A stretch of 64,000 bases of DNA from Flavobacterium phragmitis. Its GTDB lineage: Bacteria > Bacteroidota > Bacteroidia > Flavobacteriales > Flavobacteriaceae. The notes under the pieces are model-generated. The model was not told the DNA's origin. It did not search any database and saw only the letters and a list, made by a program, of their open reading frames with translations. A program made the translations under genes and the position numbers. Every line of letters begins with the position of its first letter. Position 1 is the first letter of the stretch. Below, piece after piece: positions 9,217 through 18,910 of the stretch. Where the stretch lies: positions 1-64,000 of the forward strand of contig NZ_FOMH01000006.1 of the NCBI RefSeq assembly GCF_900112575.1, read 5' to 3'.

Positions 9217-10611
9217 TTAATAATGAAAATGTTTACTTTCTTCGATGAAAGGATTTCTTTTTGCAAGCAAAGGAGATTTAGTTAATGCAGTAAATACAAC
9301 AAATATAAATAAACCTAAGAAGAAAAGAATCGATGCAATTTCAGGAACTCCAATAAACCATTTGTCTCCTACTGTACCAGGCATAATCATATTAAAGAAA
9401 TCAACATAATGTCCTAATAATATTACAATACCTGCCATTACAACAACCCAGTTAAGACGTTTGAAGTCAGTATTTATTAATATTAATAATGGGAAAACAA
9501 AGTTCATAACAACCGCTCCAAAGAAAGGAAGGTTATATAATTGAATTCTTGTTACAAAATAAGTTACCTCTTCTGGGATGTTTGCATACCAGATTAACAT
9601 AAACTGAGAGAACCATAAATAAGTCCAGAATACACTGATACCAAACATGAATTTAGCTAAATCATGAATATGGCTGTTATTTACATACTCTAAATATCCT
9701 TTAGATTTTAAGTAGATTGTAACCAAAGCTATAGTTGTAATACCACTTACAAAGAAAGAAGCGAATACATACCAAGCAAACAAAGTACTGAACCAATGTG
9801 GATCAAAAGACATAATCCAATCCCAAGCCATGATAGACTCAGAAACGATAAAGAACACTAAGAACCCAGCAGAAGCTTTGAAATTCTTTTTGTAGTAAAG
9901 ATCATCATTAGCCTCATCTTGAGCTAAGCAGTTCTTTCTAGAAAAATGACGGTAGATATTCCATCCTAATAAAAAGATAAAAGCTCTTACAATCCAGAAT
10001 GGGAAATTTAAATATCCTGATTTTCCAGCAATGATAGCATCATAATTTGGGCTTTTAGGATCTGTTACACCTTCACCTAACCATACGAAGATATGATTAA
10101 AATGTAGTCCACATAAAACTAAAATAATAAAGAAAACTACAGAACCAGCTGGTAAATAAGCTGTTATACCTTGCATTACTCTAAATAAGACTGGAGACCA
10201 ACCTGCTTGAGCAACTTGTTGAATAGCATAAAAAGCTAAAACCCCCATTGAAAGTAGTAAAAAGAAAATACAAGCTACATATACTGCAGACCAAGGCTTA
10301 TTTTGCAATTGGTGCAATACATGCTCTAAATGTTTTTCGTGCTCATTTGCACCAGAAACTTCAGCATGTCCTGCTGCCTTGTGAGCATCATGCGATGCTT
10401 CAGCAGATTCATGATGACCTGCTTCTTTCTGAGATGCCTCCGCTTTTTCTTCATGCGCAGCACCATGAGAACCATGTTCATCTGCAGCTAGTATTTTTTC
10501 AACTTCTTGAATATCTTTTGGCGCACTTAAAAAACCATACCCAATTCCTAATAAACCAACGGCCATTAAGATAAAAGAAAAAGTTTTTAATTTACTTGAA
10601 AATGTATACAT
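9217..10611 (-). CDS. actF: Alternative complex III quinol-binding membrane subunit ActF
   Basis: ActF is an NrfD/PsrC-like integral membrane subunit of alternative complex III, which oxidises menaquinol and passes electrons towards the oxidase. I place the start at the ATG at 10611 (MYTFSSKLK); a longer in-frame reading from a TTG at 10638 would abut the actE stop and is unlikely. The 464-residue product has about ten transmembrane segments. Between the first and second lies a long His/Ala/Glu-rich loop (about residues 35-105) with many HE, HH and HD pairs, likely periplasmic. It follows actE by 27 bases and precedes coxB by 19. Confidence 0.93.
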   Translation of the reverse strand: MYTFSSKLKTFSFILMAVGLLGIGYGFLSAPKDIQEVEKILAADEHGSHGAAHEEKAEASQKEAGHHESAEASHDAHKAAGHAEVSGANEHEKHLEHVLHQLQNKPWSAVYVACIFFLLLSMGVLAFYAIQQVAQAGWSPVLFRVMQGITAYLPAGSVVFFIILVLCGLHFNHIFVWLGEGVTDPKSPNYDAIIAGKSGYLNFPFWIVRAFIFLLGWNIYRHFSRKNCLAQDEANDDLYYKKNFKASAGFLVFFIVSESIMAWDWIMSFDPHWFSTLFAWYVFASFFVSGITTIALVTIYLKSKGYLEYVNNSHIHDLAKFMFGISVFWTYLWFSQFMLIWYANIPEEVTYFVTRIQLYNLPFFGAVVMNFVFPLLILINTDFKRLNWVVVMAGIVILLGHYVDFFNMIMPGTVGDKWFIGVPEIASILFFLGLFIFVVFTALTKSPLLAKRNPFIEESKHFHY

Positions 10612-10638
10612 ATCTATTACGATCAGTTTGTTCAACAA

Positions 10639-11184
10639 TTATAATTGGCTTTTTAGTTTCAGAACATAGTCAGCAACTAACCAACGTTCGTGAGCACTTA
10701 ATTGATTTGCATGTGAACCCATTGCATTTAAACCATAAGTCTCAACGTGAAAGATACTTCCTTCAGTGATCTCTCTGTCTTTATAGCTAGGTACTCCAAG
10801 AAATTTCTCTCTTTCAACCAATTTACCTTTACCGTTACCAGTTGCACCATGGCAGCTGATACAGTAAATTTCGAAAAGTTCTTTCCCTTTTCCAGAATTT
10901 TTTTCTTCTTCTGTTAAAGGCGATTTCAAATTAGCTTTCGCTGCTTCGTAACCAGCAGTTGAATTTTCATATTCATAAGGTTCAAAACCTCTATTGATAG
11001 TTCCTGCAACAGGAAGCTGTCCTTCTTTTCCTCCTTTAAATACTTTAGCTTCTGTATATGGCTCGTAAGCTACAGACTCATACATATTAGGGAAATACTG
11101 ATAGTTTGGTGCCGAATTATTGTGGCAAGATGAAACTAAAATAGTTAAACCAACTAATAGTGTTATTTTATATATCTTTTTCAT
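10639..11184 (-). CDS. actE: Alternative complex III mono-haem cytochrome c lipoprotein ActE
   Basis: This 181-residue protein begins with a lipoprotein signal (LVSSC, Cys at about residue 20) and carries one c-type haem motif, CISCH, near residue 109, in a small cytochrome c fold. In characterised alternative complex III, ActE is the lipid-anchored mono-haem subunit close to the exit to the oxidase. The haem Met ligand is probably within the segment GLNAMGSHANQLS. Position (fifth gene, 8 bases after actD) and size agree with the family. Confidence 0.93.
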   Translation of the reverse strand: MKKIYKITLLVGLTILVSSCHNNSAPNYQYFPNMYESVAYEPYTEAKVFKGGKEGQLPVAGTINRGFEPYEYENSTAGYEAAKANLKSPLTEEEKNSGKGKELFEIYCISCHGATGNGKGKLVEREKFLGVPSYKDREITEGSIFHVETYGLNAMGSHANQLSAHERWLVADYVLKLKSQL

Positions 11185-11192
11185 AGCTACAA

Positions 11193-11717
11193 TTAATTCT
11201 TTTCAATTACTTTAACTTCAACAGCTCCAGTTCCTTCAAAGAAAGATACTAACTCTGCTTCGTTATCATTTACTGCAACTTCCATTAAGAAATGGTCATC
11301 AGTTGTTCTTACATCTGGATTTTCAGCTTCTTTGAAAGGCCATAATCTACTTCTCATATAAAAAGTAATTACCATTAAGTGAGCTGCAAAAAACACAGTC
11401 ATCTCAAACATAATCGGCACAAAAGATGGCATATTTTGGATAAAACTAAAACTTGGTTTACCTCCAATATCCTGTGGCCAGTCATGAATCATGATGTATC
11501 CCATCATTGTTGTTGCAACAGAAATACCAACACATCCATATAAAAAAGCACATATTGCTAATCTTGTTGGTGCTAATCCCATGGCTTTATCCAATCCGTG
11601 AACTGGGAATGGAGTAAAAACCTCTTCAATATGATGATGAGCAGCTCTAGTTTTCTTTACTGCATTCATCAAAACGTCATCGTCATTATAAATGGCGTAT
11701 ATAACTTTATTACTCAT
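11193..11717 (-). CDS. actD: Alternative complex III subunit ActD (DUF3341)
   Basis: ActD is the small two-helix membrane subunit of alternative complex III (DUF3341 family). The 174-residue product has a soluble N-terminus with the family pattern around FTPFPVHGLDKAMGL, then two transmembrane helices (about residues 55-80 and 95-120). Its start overlaps the end of actC by 8 bases, indicating translational coupling. It has no redox cofactor motif; a structural role is known from the family. Confidence 0.93.
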   Translation of the reverse strand: MSNKVIYAIYNDDDVLMNAVKKTRAAHHHIEEVFTPFPVHGLDKAMGLAPTRLAICAFLYGCVGISVATTMMGYIMIHDWPQDIGGKPSFSFIQNMPSFVPIMFEMTVFFAAHLMVITFYMRSRLWPFKEAENPDVRTTDDHFLMEVAVNDNEAELVSFFEGTGAVEVKVIEKN

Positions 11718-13113
11718 GATGTGAATCTTTACTGTTTGCTCTTTCTCTAATATAATTATCTCCTGTTCCTTTCAAAATTGTTTTAACCTCTGCCTGAGCA
11801 ATCACAGGGAATGTTCTAGAGTACAATAAAAACAATACGAAGAAGAAACCAATTGTTCCAATGAAAATTCCGATATCAACAAATGTTGGTGAGAACATTG
11901 TCCAAGAAGATGGAAGGTAATCTCTATGTAAAGAAGTAACAATAATTACGAATCTTTCGAACCACATTCCGATGTTTACTACAATCGAAATGATGAATGA
12001 GAACATGATACTAGTTCTTAATTTTTTAAACCACATGAACTGAGGAGAGAACACGTTACATGTCATCATCGACCAATATGCCCACCAGTAAGGTCCAGTA
12101 GCTCTGTTTAAGAATGCATATTGCTCATACTCTACTCCTGAATACCAAGCTACGAATAACTCAGTGATGTAAGCTACACCAACAATAGATCCAGTAATCA
12201 TGATAATGATGTTCATTAACTCGATATGCTGTAATGTGATGTATGCTTCAAGGTTAGATACTTTTCTCATAACGATCAACAAGGTATTTACCATCGCGAA
12301 TCCAGAGAAAACCGCTCCAGCAACGAAGTATGGAGGGAAAATTGTTGTATGCCATCCAGGAATTACAGAAGTAGCAAAGTCCATAGATACAATTGTGTGT
12401 ACAGAAAGTACAAGTGGAGTAGCTAAACCAGCTAATACTAAAGATACTTCTTCAAAACGTTGCCAGTCTTTTGCTCTACCGCTCCATCCAAAACTTAAGA
12501 TAGAATAAACTCTTTTGTTAAAAGGAGTAATAGCTCTATCACGAAGCATTGCAAAGTCAGGTAACAAACCAGTCCACCAGAAAACTAATGATACCGAAAG
12601 ATACGTTGAAATCGCGAATACGTCCCAAAGTAAAGGTGAGTTAAAGTTTACCCATAAAGATCCAAATTGGTTTGGAATAGGTAATACCCAATATGCTAAC
12701 CATGGACGTCCCATGTGAATGATTGGGAAAAGACCTGCTTGAACTACAGAGAAAATAGTCATAGCTTCTGCAGAACGGTTGATGGCCATTCTCCAACGTT
12801 GACGGAAAAGTAATAATACCGCAGAAATTAATGTTCCAGCGTGACCAATACCAACCCACCAAACGAAGTTAGTAATATCCCAAGCCCAGCCAACTGTTTT
12901 ATTTAATCCCCATGTTCCGATACCGGTAGATACGGTGTAAATTATACAACCTAACCCCCAAAGGAAGGCTATTAATGCGATTGAAAATACAATCCACCAT
13001 TGCTTGTTTGCAGGCCCCTCAACAGGTGCAGCTACATCTACAGTTACATCGTGATAAGATTTATCACCTATAACTAAAGGTTTTCTAATGGGTGCTTCGT
13101 AGTGAGACGACAT
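11710..13113 (-). CDS. actC: Alternative complex III quinol-binding membrane subunit ActC (NrfD-like)
   Basis: ActC is the main NrfD/PsrC-type membrane subunit, which forms the menaquinol site facing the iron-sulfur part of ActB. The 467-residue protein has about ten transmembrane helices. The conserved motif WWVGIGHAGTLISAVL of the second helix and FPIIHMGRPW are typical. The N-terminal 35 residues are cytoplasmic and polar. It lies 34 bases after actB and overlaps actD by 8 bases. Confidence 0.95.
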   Translation of the reverse strand: MSSHYEAPIRKPLVIGDKSYHDVTVDVAAPVEGPANKQWWIVFSIALIAFLWGLGCIIYTVSTGIGTWGLNKTVGWAWDITNFVWWVGIGHAGTLISAVLLLFRQRWRMAINRSAEAMTIFSVVQAGLFPIIHMGRPWLAYWVLPIPNQFGSLWVNFNSPLLWDVFAISTYLSVSLVFWWTGLLPDFAMLRDRAITPFNKRVYSILSFGWSGRAKDWQRFEEVSLVLAGLATPLVLSVHTIVSMDFATSVIPGWHTTIFPPYFVAGAVFSGFAMVNTLLIVMRKVSNLEAYITLQHIELMNIIIMITGSIVGVAYITELFVAWYSGVEYEQYAFLNRATGPYWWAYWSMMTCNVFSPQFMWFKKLRTSIMFSFIISIVVNIGMWFERFVIIVTSLHRDYLPSSWTMFSPTFVDIGIFIGTIGFFFVLFLLYSRTFPVIAQAEVKTILKGTGDNYIRERANSKDSHHE

Positions 13114-13147
13114 AATCCTTTATATTGTTTCTTAATTAATAATTTTA

Positions 13148-16100
13148 CTAAGTATTTCTAACTTTAACATGGTAAACCACATTAGGTTTTGTACCTACAT
13201 GCTCTAATAAGTGGTATGATCTTTCGTCAGCCACTAATTTAGCGACTTTACTTTCTTTATCATTTACATCACCAAATATCATCGCTCCTGAAGAACAAGC
13301 ACTAGAACAAGCTGTTTGGAATTCACCATCTCTTACTGGACGGCCTTCGTTTTTAGCTTTTAATTTAGTAGCTTGTGTCATTTGGATACACATAGAACAT
13401 TTCTCCATAACACCACGAGAACGTACGTTAACGTCAGGATTAAGAACCATACGTCCTAAATCATCGTTCATATGATAATCGAACTCGCTGTTTTTGTTGT
13501 ATAAGAACCAGTTAAAACGACGTACTTTATATGGACAGTTGTTTGCACAGTAACGAGTACCAACACATCTGTTGTAAGCCATATGATTTTGACCTTCACG
13601 ACCATGAGAAGTTGCAGCAACAGGACAAACCGTTTCACAAGGTGCGTGGTTACAGTGCTGACACATTACAGGTTGGAAAGCAACTTGAGGATTATCTCCT
13701 GCTTTTTCCATTTCATTAAATGTAGATAATGAACTAGATAAACCAGCAATTCCTTCTTTTCTTTCATTATCACCTTCAAAAGTGCTTTCAGAAGAGTAGT
13801 ATCTATCGATACGTAACCAGTGCATATCACGGCTTCTTCTTACCTCTGCTTTACCTACAACAGGAACGTTGTTCTCAGCGTGACAAGCGATAACGCAAGC
13901 TCCACATCCAGTACAAGCATTTAAGTCAATTGAAAGATTGAAGTGGTGACCAGTTGTACGATCAAATGATTCCCAAAGATCTACAGTAGTAGCCTCTACT
14001 TCTTGGTGATCTAAAGATACCATTGGTTTTTCATTCCAATGTTCAGCATCTTTAGTATTGAATATTTCTAAAGTAGTTTCTTTAATAATATCTCCTCTAC
14101 CCATTAAAGTTTTCTGACCTTGAACACAAGCGAATTCGTGTACTCCACCAGCCTTAACGATAGACACAGATTGAACATTATTGAAACCTTTATATAAAGC
14201 GTAAGCGTTTAAACCTACTTGCATTTCTTCTTTAAGAGCAGCTTTACGTCCATAACCAAGAGCTAGACCTAAAGTACCAACTGCTTGACCTGGCTGAACA
14301 ATAACTGGAACATTTTCTAATTTAGCTCCGTCTACTGTAATAGTAGCATAGCTACCATTTAAACCTCCGTTTGCAACAATTTCGTTAGTCAAACCAAGTT
14401 TTTTAGCATCTGCATTAGAAACTGTTACATAGTTATCCCAAGAAACTCTCGTGATTGGATCTGGAAACTCTTGCAACCATGGGTTGTTAGCATGTTGCCC
14501 ATCTCCTAATCCTGTTTTAGTATATAATACTAATTCAAAATCACCTGCAGATTTAGATTTTGCAACAGCATTTGCAGCAGTAGCAGCATCAATAGCTCCT
14601 CCTGATAATGCTGAAGTTCCCAAAACAGCTACACCATCGTGTAATACTTTATTCCAAGAAGCACCTGCAGTATAAGCTCCAGAATTTGCTTTTAAGTAGT
14701 CATAATAAGTACCTGCAGTACCGTTTACTGACAATAAAACATCTTGAAATTGTTTTGTATTGAAGATAGGACGAATTGTAGGCTGAGTTAAGCTATATGT
14801 TCCGCTTGTAAGCTCAAGATCTCCCCAAGACTCTAAATAGTGAGGAGCTGGTGCAGCAATTGAAACAATCGATGCAGTCTCATCTTCTTTTAATGAAAAT
14901 GCAACTGATGTTTTAACTTTTTTCAATCCAGATACAAAAGAAGCCGAATCAGCTAAAGTGTAAACTGGGTTAACTCCACTCATAATTAAAGTATGAACAC
15001 TTCCTGCATTCAAATCTTTAACTAATTGCGCAACTGCAGCATTAGAACCTTTTCTAATTTGTCTTGCTCCAGCAGTACTAAAAGCTTCACTAGCCAATAC
15101 TTGATTGATAGCTAAAACTAATAATTGAGCATTTTTATCTTCAATTCCAGATACTAAAACTCCTTTTGAACCAGCAGCTTTAAGCTGTTGCGCAGCTTTT
15201 ACTACTTCAGTTTTAAAGTTTCCTTCTAAAGCTACAGGAACAGAAGCACCTACAACAATATTATAAATTTGAACTAAAGCTTGCTTTTGAGCAGCTACAG
15301 TCATTGGAACACGCTTATCAGCAGCAGCTCCAGATAATGTCATGTTTGATTCAAACTGAAAATGACGAGACATTTTTCCGTTTTGAGGAATGCGTCCTTG
15401 TGCATATCCAGCATCATATCCTCCACCTTGCCAGTCTCCTAAGAAATCAGCACCAACAGATACAATTAAAGAAGCTTTTGAAAAATCGTAATCAACTAAA
15501 GCTCTTTGACCATAAACAGCCTCAAAAGCATCTAAAGCTTCAGATGAAGAAACTGCATCATATACAACGTGCTTAGCGTTTGGATTTTTTGCAATAAATT
15601 CGCCAATTAATTTTTCTGTAGATGGACTAGCCAAAGTATTAGTTAATAACACTACTTGACCACCCTTAGCTTTAGCATCTGCTAAACTTGATTTGATTTT
15701 TAAATCAACAGCTGACCAAGAAGAATTTTGACCGTCTACTTTTGGCTCTTTCAAACGAGCGCTATCATACAGACCTAAGATAGATGCATGAATTCTAGCA
15801 TTCGCAGAAAATTTAGCTCCAGCAATTGTATTGTTTTCAATTTTAATTGGACGACCCTCACGAGTTTTCACCAAAAGATTCGCAAAATCAAATCCATCAA
15901 AAACTGTTGTTGCATAGTAATCTGCAACACCAGGAATGATTTGCTCTGGTTGTAATACATAAGGGATAGACTTGTGAACCGGACCTTCGCAAGCAGCTAA
16001 TGTTACAGCCGCCGTACTAAACCCTACGTACTTTAAAAAGTCACGACGTGAAGTTCCTGAAGTAGATAAAGCCTCAGCATTACCTAAAAACTCATCAGTA

Positions 16101-16198
16101 GGAATTTCTTCAACAAATTCGTTATTTCTAAGCGCCTCAACAATAGAGCTATTTTCTAGCTCCTCAACACTTTTCCAGTATTTTTTGTTTGATGACAT
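13148..16198 (-). CDS. actB: Alternative complex III iron-sulfur subunit ActB (B1-B2 fusion, Tat-type signal)
   Basis: This 1016-residue protein fuses a molybdopterin-oxidoreductase-like domain without visible cofactor ligands (B1, about residues 70-740) to a four-cluster ferredoxin domain (B2, about 755-1000). B2 cluster motifs visible are CTGCGACVIACH, CQHCNHAPCETVCP, CVGTRYCANNCP and the split KCSMCIQ with later CSSACSSG. A twin-arginine-like signal, SRRDFLKYVGF, begins at about residue 49 and is followed by LAAC, which could be lipidated. The long N-terminal extension before the twin Arg is characteristic of this family in Bacteroidetes. The subunit moves electrons from quinol towards the haem subunits on the periplasmic side. 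Confidence 0.96.
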   Translation of the reverse strand: MSSNKKYWKSVEELENSSIVEALRNNEFVEEIPTDEFLGNAEALSTSGTSRRDFLKYVGFSTAAVTLAACEGPVHKSIPYVLQPEQIIPGVADYYATTVFDGFDFANLLVKTREGRPIKIENNTIAGAKFSANARIHASILGLYDSARLKEPKVDGQNSSWSAVDLKIKSSLADAKAKGGQVVLLTNTLASPSTEKLIGEFIAKNPNAKHVVYDAVSSSEALDAFEAVYGQRALVDYDFSKASLIVSVGADFLGDWQGGGYDAGYAQGRIPQNGKMSRHFQFESNMTLSGAAADKRVPMTVAAQKQALVQIYNIVVGASVPVALEGNFKTEVVKAAQQLKAAGSKGVLVSGIEDKNAQLLVLAINQVLASEAFSTAGARQIRKGSNAAVAQLVKDLNAGSVHTLIMSGVNPVYTLADSASFVSGLKKVKTSVAFSLKEDETASIVSIAAPAPHYLESWGDLELTSGTYSLTQPTIRPIFNTKQFQDVLLSVNGTAGTYYDYLKANSGAYTAGASWNKVLHDGVAVLGTSALSGGAIDAATAANAVAKSKSAGDFELVLYTKTGLGDGQHANNPWLQEFPDPITRVSWDNYVTVSNADAKKLGLTNEIVANGGLNGSYATITVDGAKLENVPVIVQPGQAVGTLGLALGYGRKAALKEEMQVGLNAYALYKGFNNVQSVSIVKAGGVHEFACVQGQKTLMGRGDIIKETTLEIFNTKDAEHWNEKPMVSLDHQEVEATTVDLWESFDRTTGHHFNLSIDLNACTGCGACVIACHAENNVPVVGKAEVRRSRDMHWLRIDRYYSSESTFEGDNERKEGIAGLSSSLSTFNEMEKAGDNPQVAFQPVMCQHCNHAPCETVCPVAATSHGREGQNHMAYNRCVGTRYCANNCPYKVRRFNWFLYNKNSEFDYHMNDDLGRMVLNPDVNVRSRGVMEKCSMCIQMTQATKLKAKNEGRPVRDGEFQTACSSACSSGAMIFGDVNDKESKVAKLVADERSYHLLEHVGTKPNVVYHVKVRNT

Positions 16199-16230
16199 TG
16201 TATATATATATTAAAATCTTAATAAATCGA

Positions 16231-17565
16231 TTAATAGTGGCATTTACCACACTCTAAACCTCCCATTTGCGCTGCAGTTAATTTCTCTACACCGTATTTT
16301 TTAGAAAGTTCAGCATGAATTTTGTCATAGTAAGCATTACCTTCCATCTTAACATCAGTTTTTCTATGGCAATCAACACACCATCCCATTGTTAATTTAG
16401 AGTATTGCTTCATGATTTCAAATTCTTGTACTGGTCCGTGACAAGTTTGACATTCAATACCAGCAACAGAAACGTGTTGAGAGTGGTTGAAGTAAACGAA
16501 GTCAGGCAAGTTGTGAATACGAACCCATTTTACAGGCATTGTTTTTCCAGTATAAGCTTGTTTAGTCTTATCCCATCCAACAGCATCATATAATTTTTGG
16601 ATTTGAGCATCATAGAACGCTTTGCTGTACTCAGGAGTAGCAGTAGTTTCAGCAACCTCAGAAATGTTTTTATGACAATTCATACAAACATTTAAAGAAG
16701 GAATACCAGCTGTTTTACTTACACGAGCAGCAGAGTGGCAATATTTACAATTGATCTCGTTATCTCCAGCGTGAATTTTGTGAGAGTAGTGAATTGGCTG
16801 AATTGGCTCATAATTTTGATCTACACCTACTTGCATTAAGTACCCGTAAACAAAATAACCACTAGCCAAAAGCAAGAAGATTGCAGTTACTAAAACCAAG
16901 AATTGATTTTTAGCGAAAGCTTTCCAAATTGGAAGCCTTGCTTCTTTTGGAGCAATCTCAATACCGTTTTTATTTGCAACTTTAGTTAAAACTTTGTTTA
17001 CCATAAACAACATCACAACTAAAATAGCCATTACAAGAGCAAGAGCTCCTAAAATAATGTTATTTGAAATAGCACCATCCTGAACATTTGTTCCAGGAGG
17101 AGTTGCAGCACCTCCCGCAGCCACAGCAGGCTCAGCTTTAGGCTCAGAAGTATACGCTATAATGTTATCAATATCTCCTTCAGACAATTGAGGAAACGAA
17201 GTCATAACAGCTTTGTTATTTTCCTCAAAAAGTTTAACAGCAACAGGATCACCTGACTTAATCATGTCAGAACTGTTATGCACCCACTTGTAAATCCAAG
17301 CCATATCATGCTTAGAAGCAACTCCCCTTAAAGCAGGACCAGTTGATTTAGCATCTAATTTGTGACATGCAGCGCAATTTGCATTAAAAAGTTCCTTCCC
17401 TTTTACTGGATCACCGCCTCCTGCAGCCGGAGCAGCAGCAGCAGCCTCAGGCGCCGCCGGAGCAGCAGCATCTTGAGCAAATGAAGTTAGGGAGAAAATT
17501 AACGTTAGCGATAAGCCAAGCAGCAATTTTCTTGAGATCGAATTATGGTTACCCACCTTTTTCAT
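16231..17565 (-). CDS. actA: Alternative complex III multihaem cytochrome c subunit ActA, with N-terminal cytochrome c domain
   Basis: The chosen start is the ATG at 17565 (MKKVGNHNS), giving a signal peptide ending FAQ; upstream codons in frame lie within the untranslated leader. The 444-residue protein has six CxxCH haem sites: CAACH near residue 65 in a mono-haem cytochrome c domain, then after two transmembrane segments (about 170 and 230) CKYCH, CMNCH, CQTCH, CVDCH and CGKCH. The last five are the pentahaem ActA core; the extra N-terminal haem is a fusion. An Ala/Pro/Gly linker follows the signal. It is the first gene of the operon and has a good promoter 90-120 bases upstream. Confidence 0.94.
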   Translation of the reverse strand: MKKVGNHNSISRKLLLGLSLTLIFSLTSFAQDAAAPAAPEAAAAAPAAGGGDPVKGKELFNANCAACHKLDAKSTGPALRGVASKHDMAWIYKWVHNSSDMIKSGDPVAVKLFEENNKAVMTSFPQLSEGDIDNIIAYTSEPKAEPAVAAGGAATPPGTNVQDGAISNNIILGALALVMAILVVMLFMVNKVLTKVANKNGIEIAPKEARLPIWKAFAKNQFLVLVTAIFLLLASGYFVYGYLMQVGVDQNYEPIQPIHYSHKIHAGDNEINCKYCHSAARVSKTAGIPSLNVCMNCHKNISEVAETTATPEYSKAFYDAQIQKLYDAVGWDKTKQAYTGKTMPVKWVRIHNLPDFVYFNHSQHVSVAGIECQTCHGPVQEFEIMKQYSKLTMGWCVDCHRKTDVKMEGNAYYDKIHAELSKKYGVEKLTAAQMGGLECGKCHY

Positions 17566-17653
17566 ATAGTATAAATAATTGTCTACTAATTTTTGGTATG
17601 ATTTTTTCTGTACTAAATCCAGCAAAAACCTATACCCTCTTTTAAAACTTGCA

Positions 17654-17683
17654 CAAAAATACGACTTATGAGCTATTCTCAAA
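17654..17683 (-). promoter_or_regulatory. Promoter of the act-cox operon
   Basis: The minus strand reads TTTG (17680-17683), 18 bases, then TATTTTTG (17654-17661), a full TAnnTTTG box. The predicted transcript starts near 17648, giving an untranslated leader of about 85 bases before actA. Confidence 0.7.
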
Positions 17684-17736
17684 ACCTTAAAATAGTCTTA
17701 ATTATCAATTTATATCAATTCTAAATAATATTAAAA

Positions 17737-17767
17737 TTTTACACTCAAACTTTAAATAGTATTTTTG
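17737..17767 (+). promoter_or_regulatory. Probable promoter of the SPOR-protein gene
   Basis: TATTTTTG (17760-17767) matches the Bacteroidetes -7 box, and TTTT lies 19 bases upstream (17737-17740), one mismatch from TTTG. It is divergent from the act promoter; the two -7 boxes are about 100 bases apart. Confidence 0.5.
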
Positions 17768-17785
17768 CATAAAAACCATCACATT

Positions 17786-18175
17786 ATGAGAATTTTAAGT
17801 CCTTCTAAAAGCCTTTTATTAACAATTACAACGATTGCTTTTACACACAATATTAATGCTCAAGACCAAATTTTAACACTAAATCAAGATCCCAAATTTG
17901 AGCAATTATTAAACGAGAAGCGCAAAATTAACACGTCAATAAATACAAACGATACTTATAGAATCCAAATCTTCAGCGGCAAAAGCGATGAAGCCAAAAA
18001 GACACTTTCGGATTTTAAAAGAGAGAACCCAAGTATTGACGGAACCATCATTTTCAGCACTCCAAACTACAAAGTAATAGTTGGCAACTTCAAAACCAGA
18101 ATTGAAGCTGAAAGGAATCTTGCCGAGATTAAAAACAGATACAAAAGTGTTTTCCTGCTTAAGCCTGGGAAATAA
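17786..18175 (+). CDS. SPOR-domain periplasmic protein
   Basis: The start is the ATG at 17786 (MRILSPSKS); the frame extends upstream to a TTG inside the promoter, which is rejected. The 129-residue product has a signal peptide ending NAQ near residue 26 and a C-terminal SPOR-like domain (about residues 55-128): YRIQIFSGKSDEAKKTL, then YKVIVGNFKTRIEAERNL. SPOR domains bind denuded peptidoglycan glycan strands, often at division sites. It sits alone between the divergent act operon and the convergent DUF4920 gene. Confidence 0.85.
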   Translation: MRILSPSKSLLLTITTIAFTHNINAQDQILTLNQDPKFEQLLNEKRKINTSINTNDTYRIQIFSGKSDEAKKTLSDFKRENPSIDGTIIFSTPNYKVIVGNFKTRIEAERNLAEIKNRYKSVFLLKPGK

Positions 18176-18192
18176 TTTTTTTTCAAAAACCA

Positions 18193-18226
18193 CAAAAAAA
18201 GCGAGATAATTATCTCGCTTTTTTTA
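18193..18226. terminator. Bidirectional terminator between SPOR and DUF4920 genes
   Basis: The perfect palindrome GCGAGATAATTATCTCGC (18201-18218) is flanked by an A run on the left and a T run on the right, so it can terminate transcripts from both convergent genes. Confidence 0.9.
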
Positions 18227-18265
18227 TACATCCTGAAGAAGGTTAAACCAAAATTGGATAAAATC

Positions 18266-18775
18266 CTAATTCACAACCTTTATTCCGTTTGCCATAAACC
18301 TTATTTCTTCTTTAGGCATTTTTATTGCATCTATTTCTGCTTTAGATTTTTTAGCATCTTTTGCATAATGCTTCAATTCTTCTACCGAAGTAACTTTCTT
18401 TTCTGCCACACCTTCTAAAACAACATTTTTTCCTTTTGCCGCCGTAGGAACAAAAAAAGCATAATCTTTCATTTTAACAAAAAAAGAAGAACCATCTTCC
18501 GTCTTAATACTAATCCAGCATCCTCTTTTAGGACAAACCCCTGTCACCTCTCCTTTCACAGCAACATTTTCAATCTTACTATCCTTCTTTAATTTATCCT
18601 CCAATTTATCAACAGAGATAGCATTTTTCAAAGATACATCTGAAATATCGGCACCATAATAATCCCCCACTAATGCATTTCCAGGCGGAGGCGAAGGCTT
18701 TTCAACATCTTCTTGCGCAAAACAAAAAGACGAAACACTTAACAGCAAAGCTGTCATATATAAACTTAATTTCAT
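18266..18775 (-). CDS. DUF4920 periplasmic protein
   Basis: This 169-residue protein has a signal peptide ending CFAQ at about residue 21. The mature part matches the DUF4920 pattern as I know it: an OB-fold-like region with GEVTGVCPKRGCWISIKT, containing two Cys four residues apart, then FVPTAAKGKNVVLEGVAE, and a C-terminal IRFMANGIKV. The family is found in Bacteroidetes and has no assigned reaction; the paired Cys could be a metal or redox site, which is inference. It is a single gene converging on the SPOR gene. Confidence 0.85.
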   Translation of the reverse strand: MKLSLYMTALLLSVSSFCFAQEDVEKPSPPPGNALVGDYYGADISDVSLKNAISVDKLEDKLKKDSKIENVAVKGEVTGVCPKRGCWISIKTEDGSSFFVKMKDYAFFVPTAAKGKNVVLEGVAEKKVTSVEELKHYAKDAKKSKAEIDAIKMPKEEIRFMANGIKVVN

Positions 18776-18860
18776 ATTCTACCGATTTAGTTTAATCAAA
18801 AATAAGATTAAAAATTGACATTTATTACCACCGTAACAACAAAACCAATATCACATAAAC

Positions 18861-18890
18861 AAAAAAAGCCCCAACTAACATTGGGACTTT
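18861..18890 (-). terminator. Terminator of the rimP-nusA-infB operon
   Basis: On the minus strand AGTCCCAA pairs with TTGGGGCT (one G-T pair) around a 6-base loop and is followed by seven T. It starts about 20 bases after the infB stop. Confidence 0.85.
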
Positions 18891-18910
18891 TTAAATATAT
18901 CTATTGAATA

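Noticed and set aside
10248..10574. Open frame of 108 codons on the plus strand
   Set aside because: It is opposite the His-rich loop and first helices of ActF; its His/Leu richness is a mirror of that composition.
13148..16198. ActB as a molybdenum enzyme
   Set aside because: The large domain resembles molybdopterin oxidoreductases, but gene order and fused four-cluster domain identify alternative complex III, in which this domain carries no molybdenum cofactor.
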